From: Enterobacter cloacae complex sp. ECNIH7
GTDB lineage: Bacteria > Pseudomonadota > Gammaproteobacteria > Enterobacterales > Enterobacteriaceae
Assembly: GCF_002208095.1 (NCBI RefSeq)
Contig: NZ_CP017990.1
Location: 2,232,001-2,296,000, forward strand
Reading direction: 5' to 3'
Length of the DNA: 64,000 bases
In this document: one piece after another, positions 47,492-56,897 of the stretch
Numbering within the stretch: the first letter of the stretch is position 1
Layout of the letters: each line of letters begins with the position of its first letter
Translations under genes and position numbers: made by a program
The notes under the pieces: model-generated
The model's input: the letters and a program-made list of their open reading frames with translations, nothing else
Told to the model about the DNA's origin: nothing
The model's database searches: none

Positions 47492-48754
47492 TTAGCAAAA
47501 CGTGCGGTTCGGGAAGTCAACCGTCACCATCAGGCCACCTTCAGCGGAAGTACTCAGGTTTACGCTGCTGTTGTGTTGCTGCGCCACCGCTTTGACGATG
47601 GCAAGACCCAGCCCGCTCCCGCTTTGCACCTGATTGGGGTCGCGGAAAAACCGGTCGAACACACGCTCCCGGAGTTCAACCGGAATACCGGGCCCTGCAT
47701 CTGAAACGCGAAGCCGCGCGAAGCCATCTGATGTGCAGACGTCGACCTGAATCCGCCCGCCCTCGGGACTGTACTTCACGGCGTTCTCAATGAGGTTATC
47801 AATAAGCGACACCAGGCGTTCCCTGACGCCGGGGATCCAGATGTCATCCTCGGCGAAGAATTCCAGTTCTATCCTGCGCGCAGAGGCCAGCGGTTCCAGC
47901 TCGGCCATTCGCTCCTGGATGAGCGTCGTCAGCGGCACGGTCTCCATTTCCGTATCAATGCGCGCTTCGCTGTGCATCATCAGAAGCAGCTGGTTGACGA
48001 GACGCGCTGCCCGGCTGTTGCTGCGAATCACCCCCGCAAGCAGCTCCTGCTGGCTCTCGCTAATGACCCAGGACTGCAGCGCTTCCACGTTGATGCGCAT
48101 CGCCGCGAGGGGGGTACGCAGCTCGTGCGCGGCATCCGCAATGAAAACCCGTTCCCTTTCCGCGCTTTCACGCACTCTGGCAAGGAAGTCATTGATCGCA
48201 TCCACCATCTGGCGAAGCTCCCTGTGTCCGGGAACGGCTTTTAAAGGGGAGAGATCGTCAGGCGTGCGTAGCGTAATTTCATTGACCACCTTGTTCCAGG
48301 GGCGCATCGCAATGCGGATTGACAGCCACGCGGGAAACAGAAGAAAAGGGAAGCAGACCAGCAGCGGCAGGATGTAGTAACCGCGTGAGTTCAGATAGAT
48401 AAAGAAGTTCCAGCCGCTGGCTGGCGTGAAGAGGGTGACCTCCACGTCAGAGTGAGGGGATTTGTCGTCCGCACCGGCATCCAGCCCGCACAGGCGATCC
48501 TGCAGCGTACCTCGCGCCGTCAGGATGATGACCGGGATCCCCTTGAGCTGCTGGCGCAAACGCGCCATCAGGCTCATGCCGTCGCCGTCGGGCAGCCCCA
48601 GGTCGAGCAAAATAAGTTCCGGCACGCAGACGTCCAGCTGATGCAGCGCATCCTCTTTGCGGCGTACCCATATGACGTCAAATCCTTGATCCGAGAGGGC
48701 GATACGTACGCCGTTGCCGAGATCCAGGTCGTCTTCGATTAGTAAAATTTTCAC
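47492..48754 (-). pseudogene. in-frame fusion of a response-regulator receiver to a truncated histidine kinase
   Basis: The 420-aa frame starts as an OmpR-type regulator (MKILLIEDDLDLG, phospho-Asp51 in ILLDLGLPDG, GADD at 94-97) and then, at about base 48463, switches to a QseC/TctE-like kinase: the end of its periplasmic part, one TM (YILPLLVCFPFLLFPAWLSI), HAMP, His210 in DAAHELRTPLAA, and N/G boxes to the end. The regulator's DNA-binding domain and the kinase's first TM and most of its sensor are missing. A single in-frame deletion between two adjacent genes explains this. The hybrid could still be made but has no output domain. It is divergent from a broken mipA. Confidence 0.8.
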
Positions 48755-48954
48755 ACTGGCAACTGTATCAACCGTGAATGAAGAACATCTTAAGAAAAAA
48801 ACGGTATCAGGAAACCAGCCCGGTTTACAGCGCCTGCTCGCGCTTCAGTGTTTCTTCATTTTCGGCTCATAAGAACCTTAGGGTCGGTATTCAAAATGGG
48901 CGTTCTGGCGGTTAACCGCATGCATCGTCATTTGAATCCAAAAGGGCTTCTTTA

Positions 48955-49503
48955 ATGAGAAACATCGAACTTCGTCATACGTTCCCCCATTTACTTTCGG
49001 GCCGCAGCCTGAAAAACCTCGTGCCGGGCTTCGTTCTGGCGTTACTGGCCATGCCTGCGCTGGCGGCAGAACAGAGTCAGGGTAACGTCTTAACGCTGGG
49101 GGGCGGCGTGGACGTCGCGCCGCGCTACTCGGGTTCCGATAAAACCCGCGTCAGTGCGGCTCAGGTGGTGGAGTACGCCATGGCAAACGGCTTTTTTATC
49201 GGCACCACGAGAGGGATCGGTTACGGCAACAACATCGGCAACCTGGACTACAGCGCCGCGCTGAGCTATCGAGTTGGCCGTAAAGATTAAGACGTGAGCA
49301 GCGATTCCATCAGCTCCGACAGCGACGAGCTGCGAGGAATGGGCGAGATAAAAGGCTCGGCAATCATTGTGCCCGGGCTGGAGTACAGGGTGACCGACTG
49401 GCTTCACCTGCAGATGCAGGTAGAGGTACCGGTTTCAGAAAGAGACAACGGTGAAGCGGTTCATTTCGGCATTTCCAGCCCGTTCTACACCTCATTGACG
49501 GAT
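48955..49503 (+). pseudogene. broken MipA/OmpV paralogue
   Basis: The frame begins as MipA (signal peptide ending ALAAE, GGGVDVAPRYSGSDK) but has an in-frame TAA at 49288-49290. The same frame continues beyond it with typical barrel sequence (ELRGMGEIKGSAIIVPGLEYRVTDWL). The match then ends at about 49,490, where the convergent gene begins. So it carries one nonsense codon and a lost C-terminal third. It is a paralogue of the intact copy at 11759, also next to a two-component system. Confidence 0.8.
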
Positions 49504-50052
49504 TTATCTAAAGCTCCATTGTGCCGTAATGACAAACACGGAAGGTATGATAATACCCACATCCATTCCAAAATAAGACGTAAAATTATACTGGAACCCA
49601 TGATATATATAGGGCGAAAATCCTATCCCCGTTGCTTTTTTAAAATCATGGTATGAACCATGGTCACCACAATCATCGAAAGTATCAAAGAAAAATTCAC
49701 CTACATAGCCATAGATTCCTTTAAAAACCCAACCGTTATCCCATCCAACCCAGTCTCTTCTTACGCCGGCAGCCAGGCATCTGTCATTAAAGCTGTTTTT
49801 CATTGTCCCTAGCACAAGACTGTATTTCGACGTATGCGAGAATTTCCTCTCAACGGATATGAACTTATTTTCAAAGTTCTCCGTGTATTGTCCTCGATTA
49901 TGCGTCAGATGATAAACGTATGAGCCGGTATTTATTGAATACAGATTTATTTCATCTGCAGAGCAATGCAACGTAAAAAGATAAAAACTTCCGCACCACA
50001 GCCATGTGGGCCATCTTTTCCGATCTGTCTGCTTATGTGGAATATTATCCAT
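49504..50052 (-). CDS. hypothetical exported protein, possibly an outer-membrane barrel
   Basis: The 182-aa protein has a hydrophobic segment at residues 17-30 that could be a signal peptide (WCGSFYLFTLHCSA). Alternating aromatic and polar stretches follow (GSYVYHLTHNRGQ; YHGFQYNFTSYFGMDVGIII). I cannot assign a family. The base composition is lower in GC than the neighbours and its 3' end meets the mipA breakpoint, so it probably came in with the event that truncated mipA. Confidence 0.5.
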   Translation of the reverse strand: MDNIPHKQTDRKRWPTWLWCGSFYLFTLHCSADEINLYSINTGSYVYHLTHNRGQYTENFENKFISVERKFSHTSKYSLVLGTMKNSFNDRCLAAGVRRDWVGWDNGWVFKGIYGYVGEFFFDTFDDCGDHGSYHDFKKATGIGFSPYIYHGFQYNFTSYFGMDVGIIIPSVFVITAQWSFR

Positions 50053-50306
50053 ATTCGCTCACTTTAGCTAACGTACTGAAATTATAAGGACTATTTTCGA
50101 TCTTCAGCTGGATAAATTTTAGCATACATACCAAAACTCGAGATATTCACGTCACGGATTGGGGGCTGAAATTACGATAGAACATGTTCTGCGAACCCTT
50201 ACCCCAAGCGCTTACACGATTGAAAATCAGCCTTTTTGCCGCCGCTAAAATCATAGCCTCTGAGGTATAATCGCTGTTCAGAAAAAGGCAAAGAGGATGT
50301 GACAAG

Positions 50307-50732
50307 ATGCTGACTTATATCACTATAGGTACAAATGATCTTCAGCGCGCCGCGGCGTTTTATGACGCGATTTTTAAAGTGCTTGGCTATTCACGCTTGC
50401 CTGCCTGGACCAAGGACTGGGCAATGTGGGGAGATGAAAATAATCCAGATGAGGGGTTTAGCTTCTGTATTTGTCCTCCCTTTGACCGACAACCCGCAAC
50501 GGCGGGAAACGGGATCATGTTCGCATTCCGTGCAGCTAACGCGGAGCTTGTCAGACGTTTCCATGCAGCAGGCCTTCTTGCGGGAGGAAAGAGTGAAGGC
50601 ATGCCAGGGACACGAACCGCGTACGGCCCCGATTTTTATGTTGCCTATCTGCGCGATCCTGACGGGCATAAGCTGGCATGCGTTTGTCAGCATTATTCTC
50701 CTGAAGCCGATACGTTCCCATGCGAAGAATAG
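50307..50732 (+). CDS. VOC family (glyoxalase/bleomycin-resistance fold) protein
   Basis: The 141-aa protein has the paired beta-alpha-beta-beta-beta modules of the VOC superfamily: TYITIGTNDLQRAAAFYDAIF at the start and YVAYLRDPDGHKLACVCQ near the end. His and Glu positions fit a metal site. Substrate unknown. Confidence 0.85.
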   Translation: MLTYITIGTNDLQRAAAFYDAIFKVLGYSRLPAWTKDWAMWGDENNPDEGFSFCICPPFDRQPATAGNGIMFAFRAANAELVRRFHAAGLLAGGKSEGMPGTRTAYGPDFYVAYLRDPDGHKLACVCQHYSPEADTFPCEE

Positions 50733-50902
50733 TCACAAGCGGTCGTTTTTGAACTATGTTTAACACCAGTCAGAATAATAAATAGTTGAACTGTTATTAG
50801 ATTCTGAATAGTGGCGGCCTTAATCCGGAGCATTTGAAAGCCAGAACCTCACTGAGAAGTGTGCCAGCATGACGTGGCTAATATTCCTGTCCGGAGAACA
50901 AC

Positions 50903-52618
50903 GTGTTCGGAAAACAATTGTTAAACTACATGCCAGGTTTACAAACTTTGTTAGCCTACGATAAAAGCTGGCTAAAAAATGATGTTAAAGCTGGCTTATC
51001 CGTTGCGGCTGTCGCGCTTCCGGTGGCTATTGCTTATGCTGAGTTGGCGGGTGTTGGGGCAATAGTGGGGCTCTATTCCTGCGTTTTACCGATGATAGCG
51101 TATGCACTCTTTGGTTCTTCACGTCAGCTTATTGTGGGCCCTGATGCCACGACCTGCGCGGTGATTGCAGCCGTCGTGTTTCCTCTTTCTGCAGGTAATC
51201 CCGAACTGCACTGGCAGCTGACCATTATCATGACGTTGATGATGGGTGGGTGGTGCCTGCTTGCCAGTAAATTCCGCCTGGGCGCACTTGCCGATCTGCT
51301 TTCTCATCCAATCCTTACGGGTTTGCTTAATGGCGTTGCCGTGACGATTATTGTCGGGCAATTAGGCAAGGTGTTGGGGATAAAACTCGACGAAGCGCAG
51401 GTTATTGAGAAAATAATGGCCTTGCCAGGCCGTCTTTCAGAAAGCCATTTATTAACCGTTGGCATATCGCTTTTAACGTTAATTATTTTAATGGCGATCA
51501 AAACGTATCGCAGCCACTGGCCAGCACCGTTGATTGCCATTGTGATGACAACGCTACTGGTATGGGCGACATCTGCACAACAGTATGGTATTGCCACTAT
51601 TGGGGGAGAAGGCTTCCAGCCTGGTTTACCCGTCGTTAACTGGGGCGCGTTCCAGCCCGGTCCGATGCGTGATTTAGTGATCCCGGCGCTGAACCTGGCG
51701 TTGGTCAGTTTTGTCAGCCTGATGCTGACCGCCCGCAGTTTCGCCGCGAAAAATGGCTATGAAATTAATGCTGATGCAGAGTTCCGGGCGCTGGGGATTG
51801 CGAACCTCATGTCGGGATTATCTCAGGGGTTTGCTATCAGTGGAGCCGATTCCCGGACCGCGGTTAATGATTCAGTGGGTGGGAAAAGCCAGCTGGTTTC
51901 CATCGTCGCAGCCTTACTCATCGGTATCGTAGTGGTGTTTTTCACTCAGCCATTACAATTTATTCCGGTATCTGCATTAGGTATTGTTTTGATGTACGCA
52001 TCCTGGTCATTAATTGATCTGCGCGGGTTATGGAACCTGAGGCGTAGAAATAAACAGGCATTTCGCCTGGCCTTTTTCACGTTTGGCTGTGTGTTAATTA
52101 TCGGCGTTATCCAGGGGATCGGCCTTGCGGTGTTGCTTGGCCTGTTACAGTTCCTGCGTACGGTGTTTCGTCCCTCTGAGCACTTACTGGGAACTGACGA
52201 CGATGGCATGATTCACTCATTAGGTAATACAACCGATATTAAAATGGTCCCGGGCGTGCTGATGTATCGATTTAACTCACCGTTGACCTATTTTAACGTG
52301 GCTTATTTTAAACGTCGGGTATTGAACCTGGTTGATGGTGCAGCAGTACAGCCTAAATGGGTGGTCATTGATGCCGTTGCTTGCTTCACCTATTCAGACA
52401 TCAGCGTTCTGGCAACCATAAATGAGTTAAAGCGCGATCTGAAAGGTCGACAGATTACGTTAATCCTTGCGGGCAGAAAAACGGAATTAACGCGCTGGTT
52501 TAAAGATAGCCGGCCAACAATGAATGATGATGACATGATTCTGGCGCCAGACCTCTATCTGGCACTTCGGTTCATTCAAAGCAAAGAGAGTGCGAGTGAA
52601 TCAGGTAGCGAGGTATAA
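50903..52618 (+). CDS. SulP family anion transporter with STAS domain
   Basis: The 571-aa protein has about 12 TM segments with the SulP signature (AGLSVAAVALPVAIAYAELAGVGAIVGLYSC; GPDATTCAVIAAV) and a cytosolic C-terminal STAS domain (VLMYRFNSPLTYFNVAYF; WVVIDAVACFTYSDISVL). The substrate may be sulfate, bicarbonate or dicarboxylate. Start GTG at 50903 with GGAG upstream; downstream ATGs are possible. Confidence 0.87.
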   Translation: MFGKQLLNYMPGLQTLLAYDKSWLKNDVKAGLSVAAVALPVAIAYAELAGVGAIVGLYSCVLPMIAYALFGSSRQLIVGPDATTCAVIAAVVFPLSAGNPELHWQLTIIMTLMMGGWCLLASKFRLGALADLLSHPILTGLLNGVAVTIIVGQLGKVLGIKLDEAQVIEKIMALPGRLSESHLLTVGISLLTLIILMAIKTYRSHWPAPLIAIVMTTLLVWATSAQQYGIATIGGEGFQPGLPVVNWGAFQPGPMRDLVIPALNLALVSFVSLMLTARSFAAKNGYEINADAEFRALGIANLMSGLSQGFAISGADSRTAVNDSVGGKSQLVSIVAALLIGIVVVFFTQPLQFIPVSALGIVLMYASWSLIDLRGLWNLRRRNKQAFRLAFFTFGCVLIIGVIQGIGLAVLLGLLQFLRTVFRPSEHLLGTDDDGMIHSLGNTTDIKMVPGVLMYRFNSPLTYFNVAYFKRRVLNLVDGAAVQPKWVVIDAVACFTYSDISVLATINELKRDLKGRQITLILAGRKTELTRWFKDSRPTMNDDDMILAPDLYLALRFIQSKESASESGSEV

Positions 52619-52658
52619 GCTAAAGGCTTGCCCGCCAACCGCGAGCAAGCCGCATCCC

Positions 52659-53273
52659 TTAGAGATACAGCGTTTTTTCCGCAACCGGAATAAGCAGCCC
52701 GGCTCGCCAGTCCGCGAGCGTTAGCTGAGCAAGTCTGCCCAGCGCGGTATAAAAGGGATGCCCGGCGTTTTCCACAAACACCGACAGGAAGCGGGTGCTC
52801 CACGGCAGCAGGTGCCACGCCAGAAGCTGAGCGCACTCTGCTTCGCGGCCATTCTCGGCAAGCCACGCCGCCAGCAGCAGCAAAGTACCAAAATGATCTT
52901 CCGGCTCATTCTGCTGCATCTCAAACGCGATATTGTTCTCACGCATCCACTGGCGCAGCGCGAGGGTCGAGTCGCCAAACAATACGGACTCACGGTCCAG
53001 CCAGACGGAACCCCACGGCGGAGCGGGCAGGGCATACGGACCAATAAACAGCCGTTGCCAGGCGTCCGCCAGCGGCTCATCGGAAGATGAGGCAAACGTA
53101 TCGGCAACGGGCTGCAGCGTTTCTGCAGGCAGAGGCCAGTCCTGAACCCATTCGCCAGCGGTGAGCGCTTTCACCAGCGGCGCGGCCTGCTCGCTGTCCG
53201 GAGCGAAATAAAACAGCGCGCCCAGCACCCGGGCGCTGAACGCGAACGATTCACTATGTGAGACGTCTTTCAT
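52659..53273 (-). CDS. dmsD: Tat-substrate chaperone DmsD (YnfI)
   Basis: The 204-aa all-helical TorD/DmsD-family protein (AFSARVLGALFYFAPDSEQ; DHFGTLLLLAAWLAENGREAE) binds the twin-arginine leaders of DmsA and YnfE/F and guides their maturation. Last gene of the split ynfE operon. The ynfG and ynfH subunit genes that normally lie between ynfE/F and dmsD are missing; only 93 bp separate dmsD from the ynfE stop. Confidence 0.9.
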   Translation of the reverse strand: MKDVSHSESFAFSARVLGALFYFAPDSEQAAPLVKALTAGEWVQDWPLPAETLQPVADTFASSSDEPLADAWQRLFIGPYALPAPPWGSVWLDRESVLFGDSTLALRQWMRENNIAFEMQQNEPEDHFGTLLLLAAWLAENGREAECAQLLAWHLLPWSTRFLSVFVENAGHPFYTALGRLAQLTLADWRAGLLIPVAEKTLYL

Positions 53274-53366
53274 TAAACCTTCCTTGCTCGCGCGGATGAC
53301 GCCCGCGCGACTGTGTTAACCGATAATACTGACCACAGAATAAACCAGGGTCTCGTGTTTCACCCT

Positions 53367-54393
53367 CTACACTTTCTCAATCTGCACAAGATTGGTGTGC
53401 TGCGGGTTGCCTTTTGCCAGCGGAGAAGGACGATGGGTCGTCAGCGTGTTGATGCAGGAGCCGTGGTCGATACGATCGCCACTCATATTGGCATCGTGCC
53501 AGGCGCCCTGGCCCATGGCGCTCACGCCGGGCATGATGCGCGGCGTGACTTTCGCTTCAATTCGCACCTCGCCGCGGCTATTAAAGACGCGCACCGTATC
53601 GCCGTTCTTAATGCCGCGTTTTTCGGCATCGACAGGATTAAGCCACACCTCCTGGCGGCAGGCCGCTTTCAGCACGTCGACGTTACCGTAGCTCGAGTGG
53701 GTACGGGCTTTGAAGTGGAACCCGAAAAGCTGCAGCGGGAACTGCGCGCGCTCGGGTGCGTCCCAGCCGTCAAAGGTCGATGCGTAGACGGGCAGAGGGC
53801 TGATGGTCTCATCTTTTGCCAGCTCCCAGGTGGCCGCAATCTCTGCCAGCTTGCTGGAGTAAATTTCAATCTTGCCCGATGGCGTTTTCAGCGGATTGGC
53901 TTCAGGGTTCTCGCGGAATTTTTTATAGGCCACGAAGTGTCCGTTCGGATCTTTGCGCTTATAGATGCCCATTTTTTTCAGCTCGTCATATGACGGAAGC
54001 TGAGGATCTTTCGCGAGCATTTTGGCATACAGGAACTGCAGCCACTGTTCCTGCGTGCGTCCTTCGGTGAATTTCTGATGGATATCCGGCCCGAGGCGTT
54101 TCGCCACTTCGCTCATGATCCAGTAGATCGGCTTACGCTCGAACTTCGGCGCGGTCACGGGCTGGAGGAAAATCAGGTAGCCCATATTTCCCGCATAATC
54201 GTTAGGAATGATATCTTCCTGCTCGACGGTCATCAGGTCCGGCAGCACGATATCGGCATACTTCGCTGACGAGGTCATGAAATTGTCGATGACGACAATC
54301 ATTTCGCACTTGCTTTCATCCTGCAGGATATCGTGGGTTTTATTGATATCGGAGTGCTGGTTGATGATGGTATTGCCCGCGTAGTTCCAGATG
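53367..54393 (-). pseudogene. ynfE: 3' part of split ynfE-type molybdoenzyme gene
   Basis: The frame from the attL core to the stop encodes about 342 residues that continue the catalytic subunit (NQHSDINKTHDILQDESKC; KPLTPSGKIEIYS-like segment; THSSYGNVDV; THRPSPLAKGNP). It contains the C-terminal part of the Mo-bisMGD domain and the dinucleotide-binding domain. It has no start codon of its own; the longer frame to 54593 runs into the inserted element. Joined to the 5' part at 61063-62485 it gives a protein of about 815 aa, close to E. coli YnfE (about 808). Confidence 0.88.
54383..54393. repeat. attL core
   Basis: AGTTCCAGATG, identical to the copy at 61063-61073. It lies in the codons for the IWN segment of YnfE. 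To its left the sequence is ynfE; to its right it is element DNA. Confidence 0.88.
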
Positions 54394-54424
54394 GACTCCA
54401 TTGTCAGACGGATGGACGGACTTG

Positions 54425-54447
54425 AAGTAGTTGACTTAACGCTACTT
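54425..54447. promoter_or_regulatory. inverted repeat before the integrase gene
   Basis: AAGTAG and CTACTT flank 11 bp that include TTGACT, a possible -35 hexamer, just upstream of the integrase start. It could be an operator or an integrase-binding site. Confidence 0.35.
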
Positions 54448-54458
54448 AAGGCCCTGAT

Positions 54459-56054
54459 ATGACTGACATTAATCATGATAATACTGTGTATCCATCCAGT
54501 TCTTTCTCTGGCTCTCCCTATCTGTATGGGCAAGTCTACACCCCAAGTCCTGACACAAGGCTGACACAAATCAAGGACCTTGCAGTCCCGCAAGTAGTCC
54601 GCAGAGCCAATGGTCGGTATACTATCCGTCTACGGCTTAAAGGGGACACCAAGCCATTTCTTTCAGTATCGACCCGGAGTACAGACAGGAGAGTCGCCGT
54701 CATGCGTCAGAGAGAGCTAGCCGCTACAGCTAAGGCATTCATGTTGGATGAGCCGGAAGTCTCACTACAGGCTCTTACAGCCCACCTCCGGGTCATGGCT
54801 GAGCAGTTCCTGACAGACGCTAGTGATGATTATTGGAATGGGGTAGATGTCGCTACTCTGGTCGACGAGAAGTCGAACCTGAGAGAGCTAGCCGCCACGC
54901 AAGCCTTGAGTCTGGACCAGCAGAAAGGCATAAGGTTGGCGCTGGAAGTCCTGACCGCAGCGCAGCAGCGCGTAGACACTGGCGATACCTCCGGTCTGAT
55001 TAAGCTAGTTAGTGGTGGTGATGATAATAACCCTACAGATTACTCAACTATAGGCGGCTCTACGTCAATTCTGAGTAACGAGCAGGGGGTCAGCCCAGAA
55101 GTATTCACGCAGGAGCGTCAAGTCACTACTGCTATCTGTAGTTTTTCTGAGCTTGTGTCCTCACTGCTGGCTGAGAAGGTCCAGACCTTGAAGGCATCTA
55201 GCTACAAGGACCTCTCGTCCTCACTGAATACCGTATCCCGGTTCCTTACTTCTGGCATGGACCTGATGTCCCGCTCTGAGTGGCTGGCAGTGAGGGACGC
55301 TATGCTGTCTGCTGAGGTGAGACCGTCGACGATTAACAAGCTACTGACCAAGGCGAAGATGTGTCTGGACTATGGTCTGATGAATGGGCAACTTAAAGGC
55401 CGCAACCCGATTGAGCGCATGAAGTTAACCAAGGATGTCGACTCCAAGCGTAGAGCATTCACTGACGAGGAGCTGGAGAGACTTCTTGTCCGGGTAGAGG
55501 CTGAGTATCAGTTCACACGACATACCGCTCACACGACCTCTGAGGCTCGCAGATGGGCGACTTTGGTCTCTGTGGTCACGGGCGCACGGTCTGCTGAGGT
55601 CTGCCACCTGACTAAACGTGACATTGTTACTATCGACGATATGGTTTGTATCGACATCAATGAAGATGGGGACGGGAAGTCCGTAAAGAACAAGCATTCA
55701 GTCCGACTTGTACCGCTGACCAACGGAGCGCATGGGTTTGACCTGACGTCCTTCCTGTCGTGGGTAGACGCCCAGCCTGATGATGGTCCTCTCTTCGGGA
55801 TGACACCGAGCGCCTACTCTAGCTGGTTTAACTCAAGGGTCCTGACTGAAGCTCTGCCGGGCGCTGATAACGTCTCGCTTCATAGTCTGAGGCATTGGCT
55901 GGCGACCCGCATGAAAGAGCGTGGTGTCAATCTGGTGGACGCTCAGGGCATCTTAGGTCATAGCTCGCAGTCAATCACTTACGACCTGTACGGGAAGGGG
56001 CACGCGGTTGGACGTCTGGCTGATGCGCTAAATCTGGCACTGGTAGGGATGTGA
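54459..56054 (+). CDS. int: tyrosine site-specific recombinase (integrase)
   Basis: The 531-aa protein, long for a phage integrase, has an N-terminal beta-rich arm-binding region (RANGRYTIRLRLKGDTKPFLSV, about residues 49-70) and a linker of about 170 residues. A core-binding helical domain (about 230-320) and a catalytic domain follow. Catalytic residues visible: Arg in VTGARSAEV (about 377), Lys in KNKHSVRLV, His-x-x-Arg in LHSLRHW (about 474-478), His in LGHSSQS, and Tyr511 in SITYDLYGKG. TAAGG lies 7 bp before the ATG. The first codons overlap two arm-type repeats. Next to attL, as usual. It should integrate the element at ynfE and, with a directionality factor, excise it. Confidence 0.93.
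   Translation: MTDINHDNTVYPSSSFSGSPYLYGQVYTPSPDTRLTQIKDLAVPQVVRRANGRYTIRLRLKGDTKPFLSVSTRSTDRRVAVMRQRELAATAKAFMLDEPEVSLQALTAHLRVMAEQFLTDASDDYWNGVDVATLVDEKSNLRELAATQALSLDQQKGIRLALEVLTAAQQRVDTGDTSGLIKLVSGGDDNNPTDYSTIGGSTSILSNEQGVSPEVFTQERQVTTAICSFSELVSSLLAEKVQTLKASSYKDLSSSLNTVSRFLTSGMDLMSRSEWLAVRDAMLSAEVRPSTINKLLTKAKMCLDYGLMNGQLKGRNPIERMKLTKDVDSKRRAFTDEELERLLVRVEAEYQFTRHTAHTTSEARRWATLVSVVTGARSAEVCHLTKRDIVTIDDMVCIDINEDGDGKSVKNKHSVRLVPLTNGAHGFDLTSFLSWVDAQPDDGPLFGMTPSAYSSWFNSRVLTEALPGADNVSLHSLRHWLATRMKERGVNLVDAQGILGHSSQSITYDLYGKGHAVGRLADALNLALVGM
54550..54570. repeat. integrase arm-type sites, left side
   Basis: CTGACACAAG (54550) and CTGACACAAA (54561) are spaced 11 bp apart within the first codons of int. 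The same decamer recurs three times near attR, as expected for P and P' arm sites. Confidence 0.7.
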
Positions 56055-56067
56055 GTGGAGAATCGTA

Positions 56068-56676
56068 ATGGTTAAAGAGTTTAAAGTCCGTAAAGAAAAT
56101 AAGCCGTCATATGAATGTATGATTACTGCTGAAACCTGTTTGGGGTTAGCAGGTCTGGCGACCGAGGAGTGGGAGCGTGAGCACCATTATCGTACAGGTA
56201 TCATATTCACTGCCTTTGCTATTGAGGCTATGTTCATCTTCTATAGAAAACAGGTTGACCCCGGTTACGATAAGACGAAACCAGAGTGCAGAAAGACAAT
56301 GCACAAGAAAACGTTAAAATTGTGCGGCTTTACTAATTATATGGGGACAAGGCCTTATCAAATTATCAAAGAGTGTCTTGAGGTAAGAGATGCAATTGCT
56401 CACGGCGATTCGTACACTTCCAGCTTTAATTTCTCTGCGGATCATTTGGATAACCAAGACGATATTGCAAGAGGTGTCTTGGCGGTAAACTCCGAACAAT
56501 TCCGGGGATTAACTGCCGACCTCCTTAAGAAATACATAGAGATGGCAAAGCATATTGACCATGAGATTTATGATAACGGTTACAGGCCTTCTGAAGAGGA
56601 CCTCCCGGCAGCCGAGCGTAGAAACCTGATGTTAGCTTTCGGGGTCAGTGGGGTGTCAATGTGGCCTAGCGCCTGA
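56068..56676 (+). CDS. HEPN-like protein, candidate anti-phage or toxin cargo
   Basis: The 202-aa helical protein has ECLEVRDAIAHGDSY; R107 and H112 form the RX4-6H motif of HEPN RNases. Other parts (YRTGIIFTAFAIEAMFIFYRKQ) match the long helices of that fold. GGAG precedes the ATG, 13 bp after the int stop, so both are probably cotranscribed and expressed in the integrated state. HEPN proteins often act as RNases in abortive infection or toxin systems. No MNT antitoxin partner is adjacent. A housekeeping role for the satellite is possible. Confidence 0.6.
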   Translation: MVKEFKVRKENKPSYECMITAETCLGLAGLATEEWEREHHYRTGIIFTAFAIEAMFIFYRKQVDPGYDKTKPECRKTMHKKTLKLCGFTNYMGTRPYQIIKECLEVRDAIAHGDSYTSSFNFSADHLDNQDDIARGVLAVNSEQFRGLTADLLKKYIEMAKHIDHEIYDNGYRPSEEDLPAAERRNLMLAFGVSGVSMWPSA

Positions 56677-56766
56677 ACGTAGGGGCTTAACTAGCATTTT
56701 AAGGATAGATATGGTTCTGCGAAATATTATAATTGATATAGTTTACAAGAGTTACAATTAGCAAGC

Positions 56767-56789
56767 ATTATACCCTCACTATAGGAGGG
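56767..56789 (+). promoter_or_regulatory. T3/T7-type phage RNA polymerase promoter P1
   Basis: TACCCTCACTATAGGAGG lies here, with +1 at G56784. From -17 to +1 it matches the phage T3 promoter at 14 of 18 positions, including all of CCCTCACTA in the specificity loop; the initiation part TATAGG is as in T7. Directed rightward into the non-coding region. An AT-rich stretch (56701-56766) precedes it. Confidence 0.85.
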
Positions 56790-56821
56790 GGACCCTTAGT
56801 TCCTCGACCCACATTCATTAA

Positions 56822-56897
56822 GTCTCAGGCTTCCGGTAGCGGACCGATTGGAAACCATCCGCATACGCCTAGTGTTAAATCACCTTGCGCCTGAGAC
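56822..56897 (+). ncRNA. structured leader RNA downstream of P1 (putative)
   Basis: The nested stems GTCTCAGGC/GCCTGAGAC and GCGGA/TCCGC start about 38 nt after the P1 start point. The arrangement suggests a folded RNA segment. I see no match to a known RNA family. Confidence 0.4.

Noticed and set aside
55035-55057. ACTATAGG inside the integrase gene as a third T7-type promoter
   Set aside because: Only the last bases match; the -17 to -8 specificity region does not.
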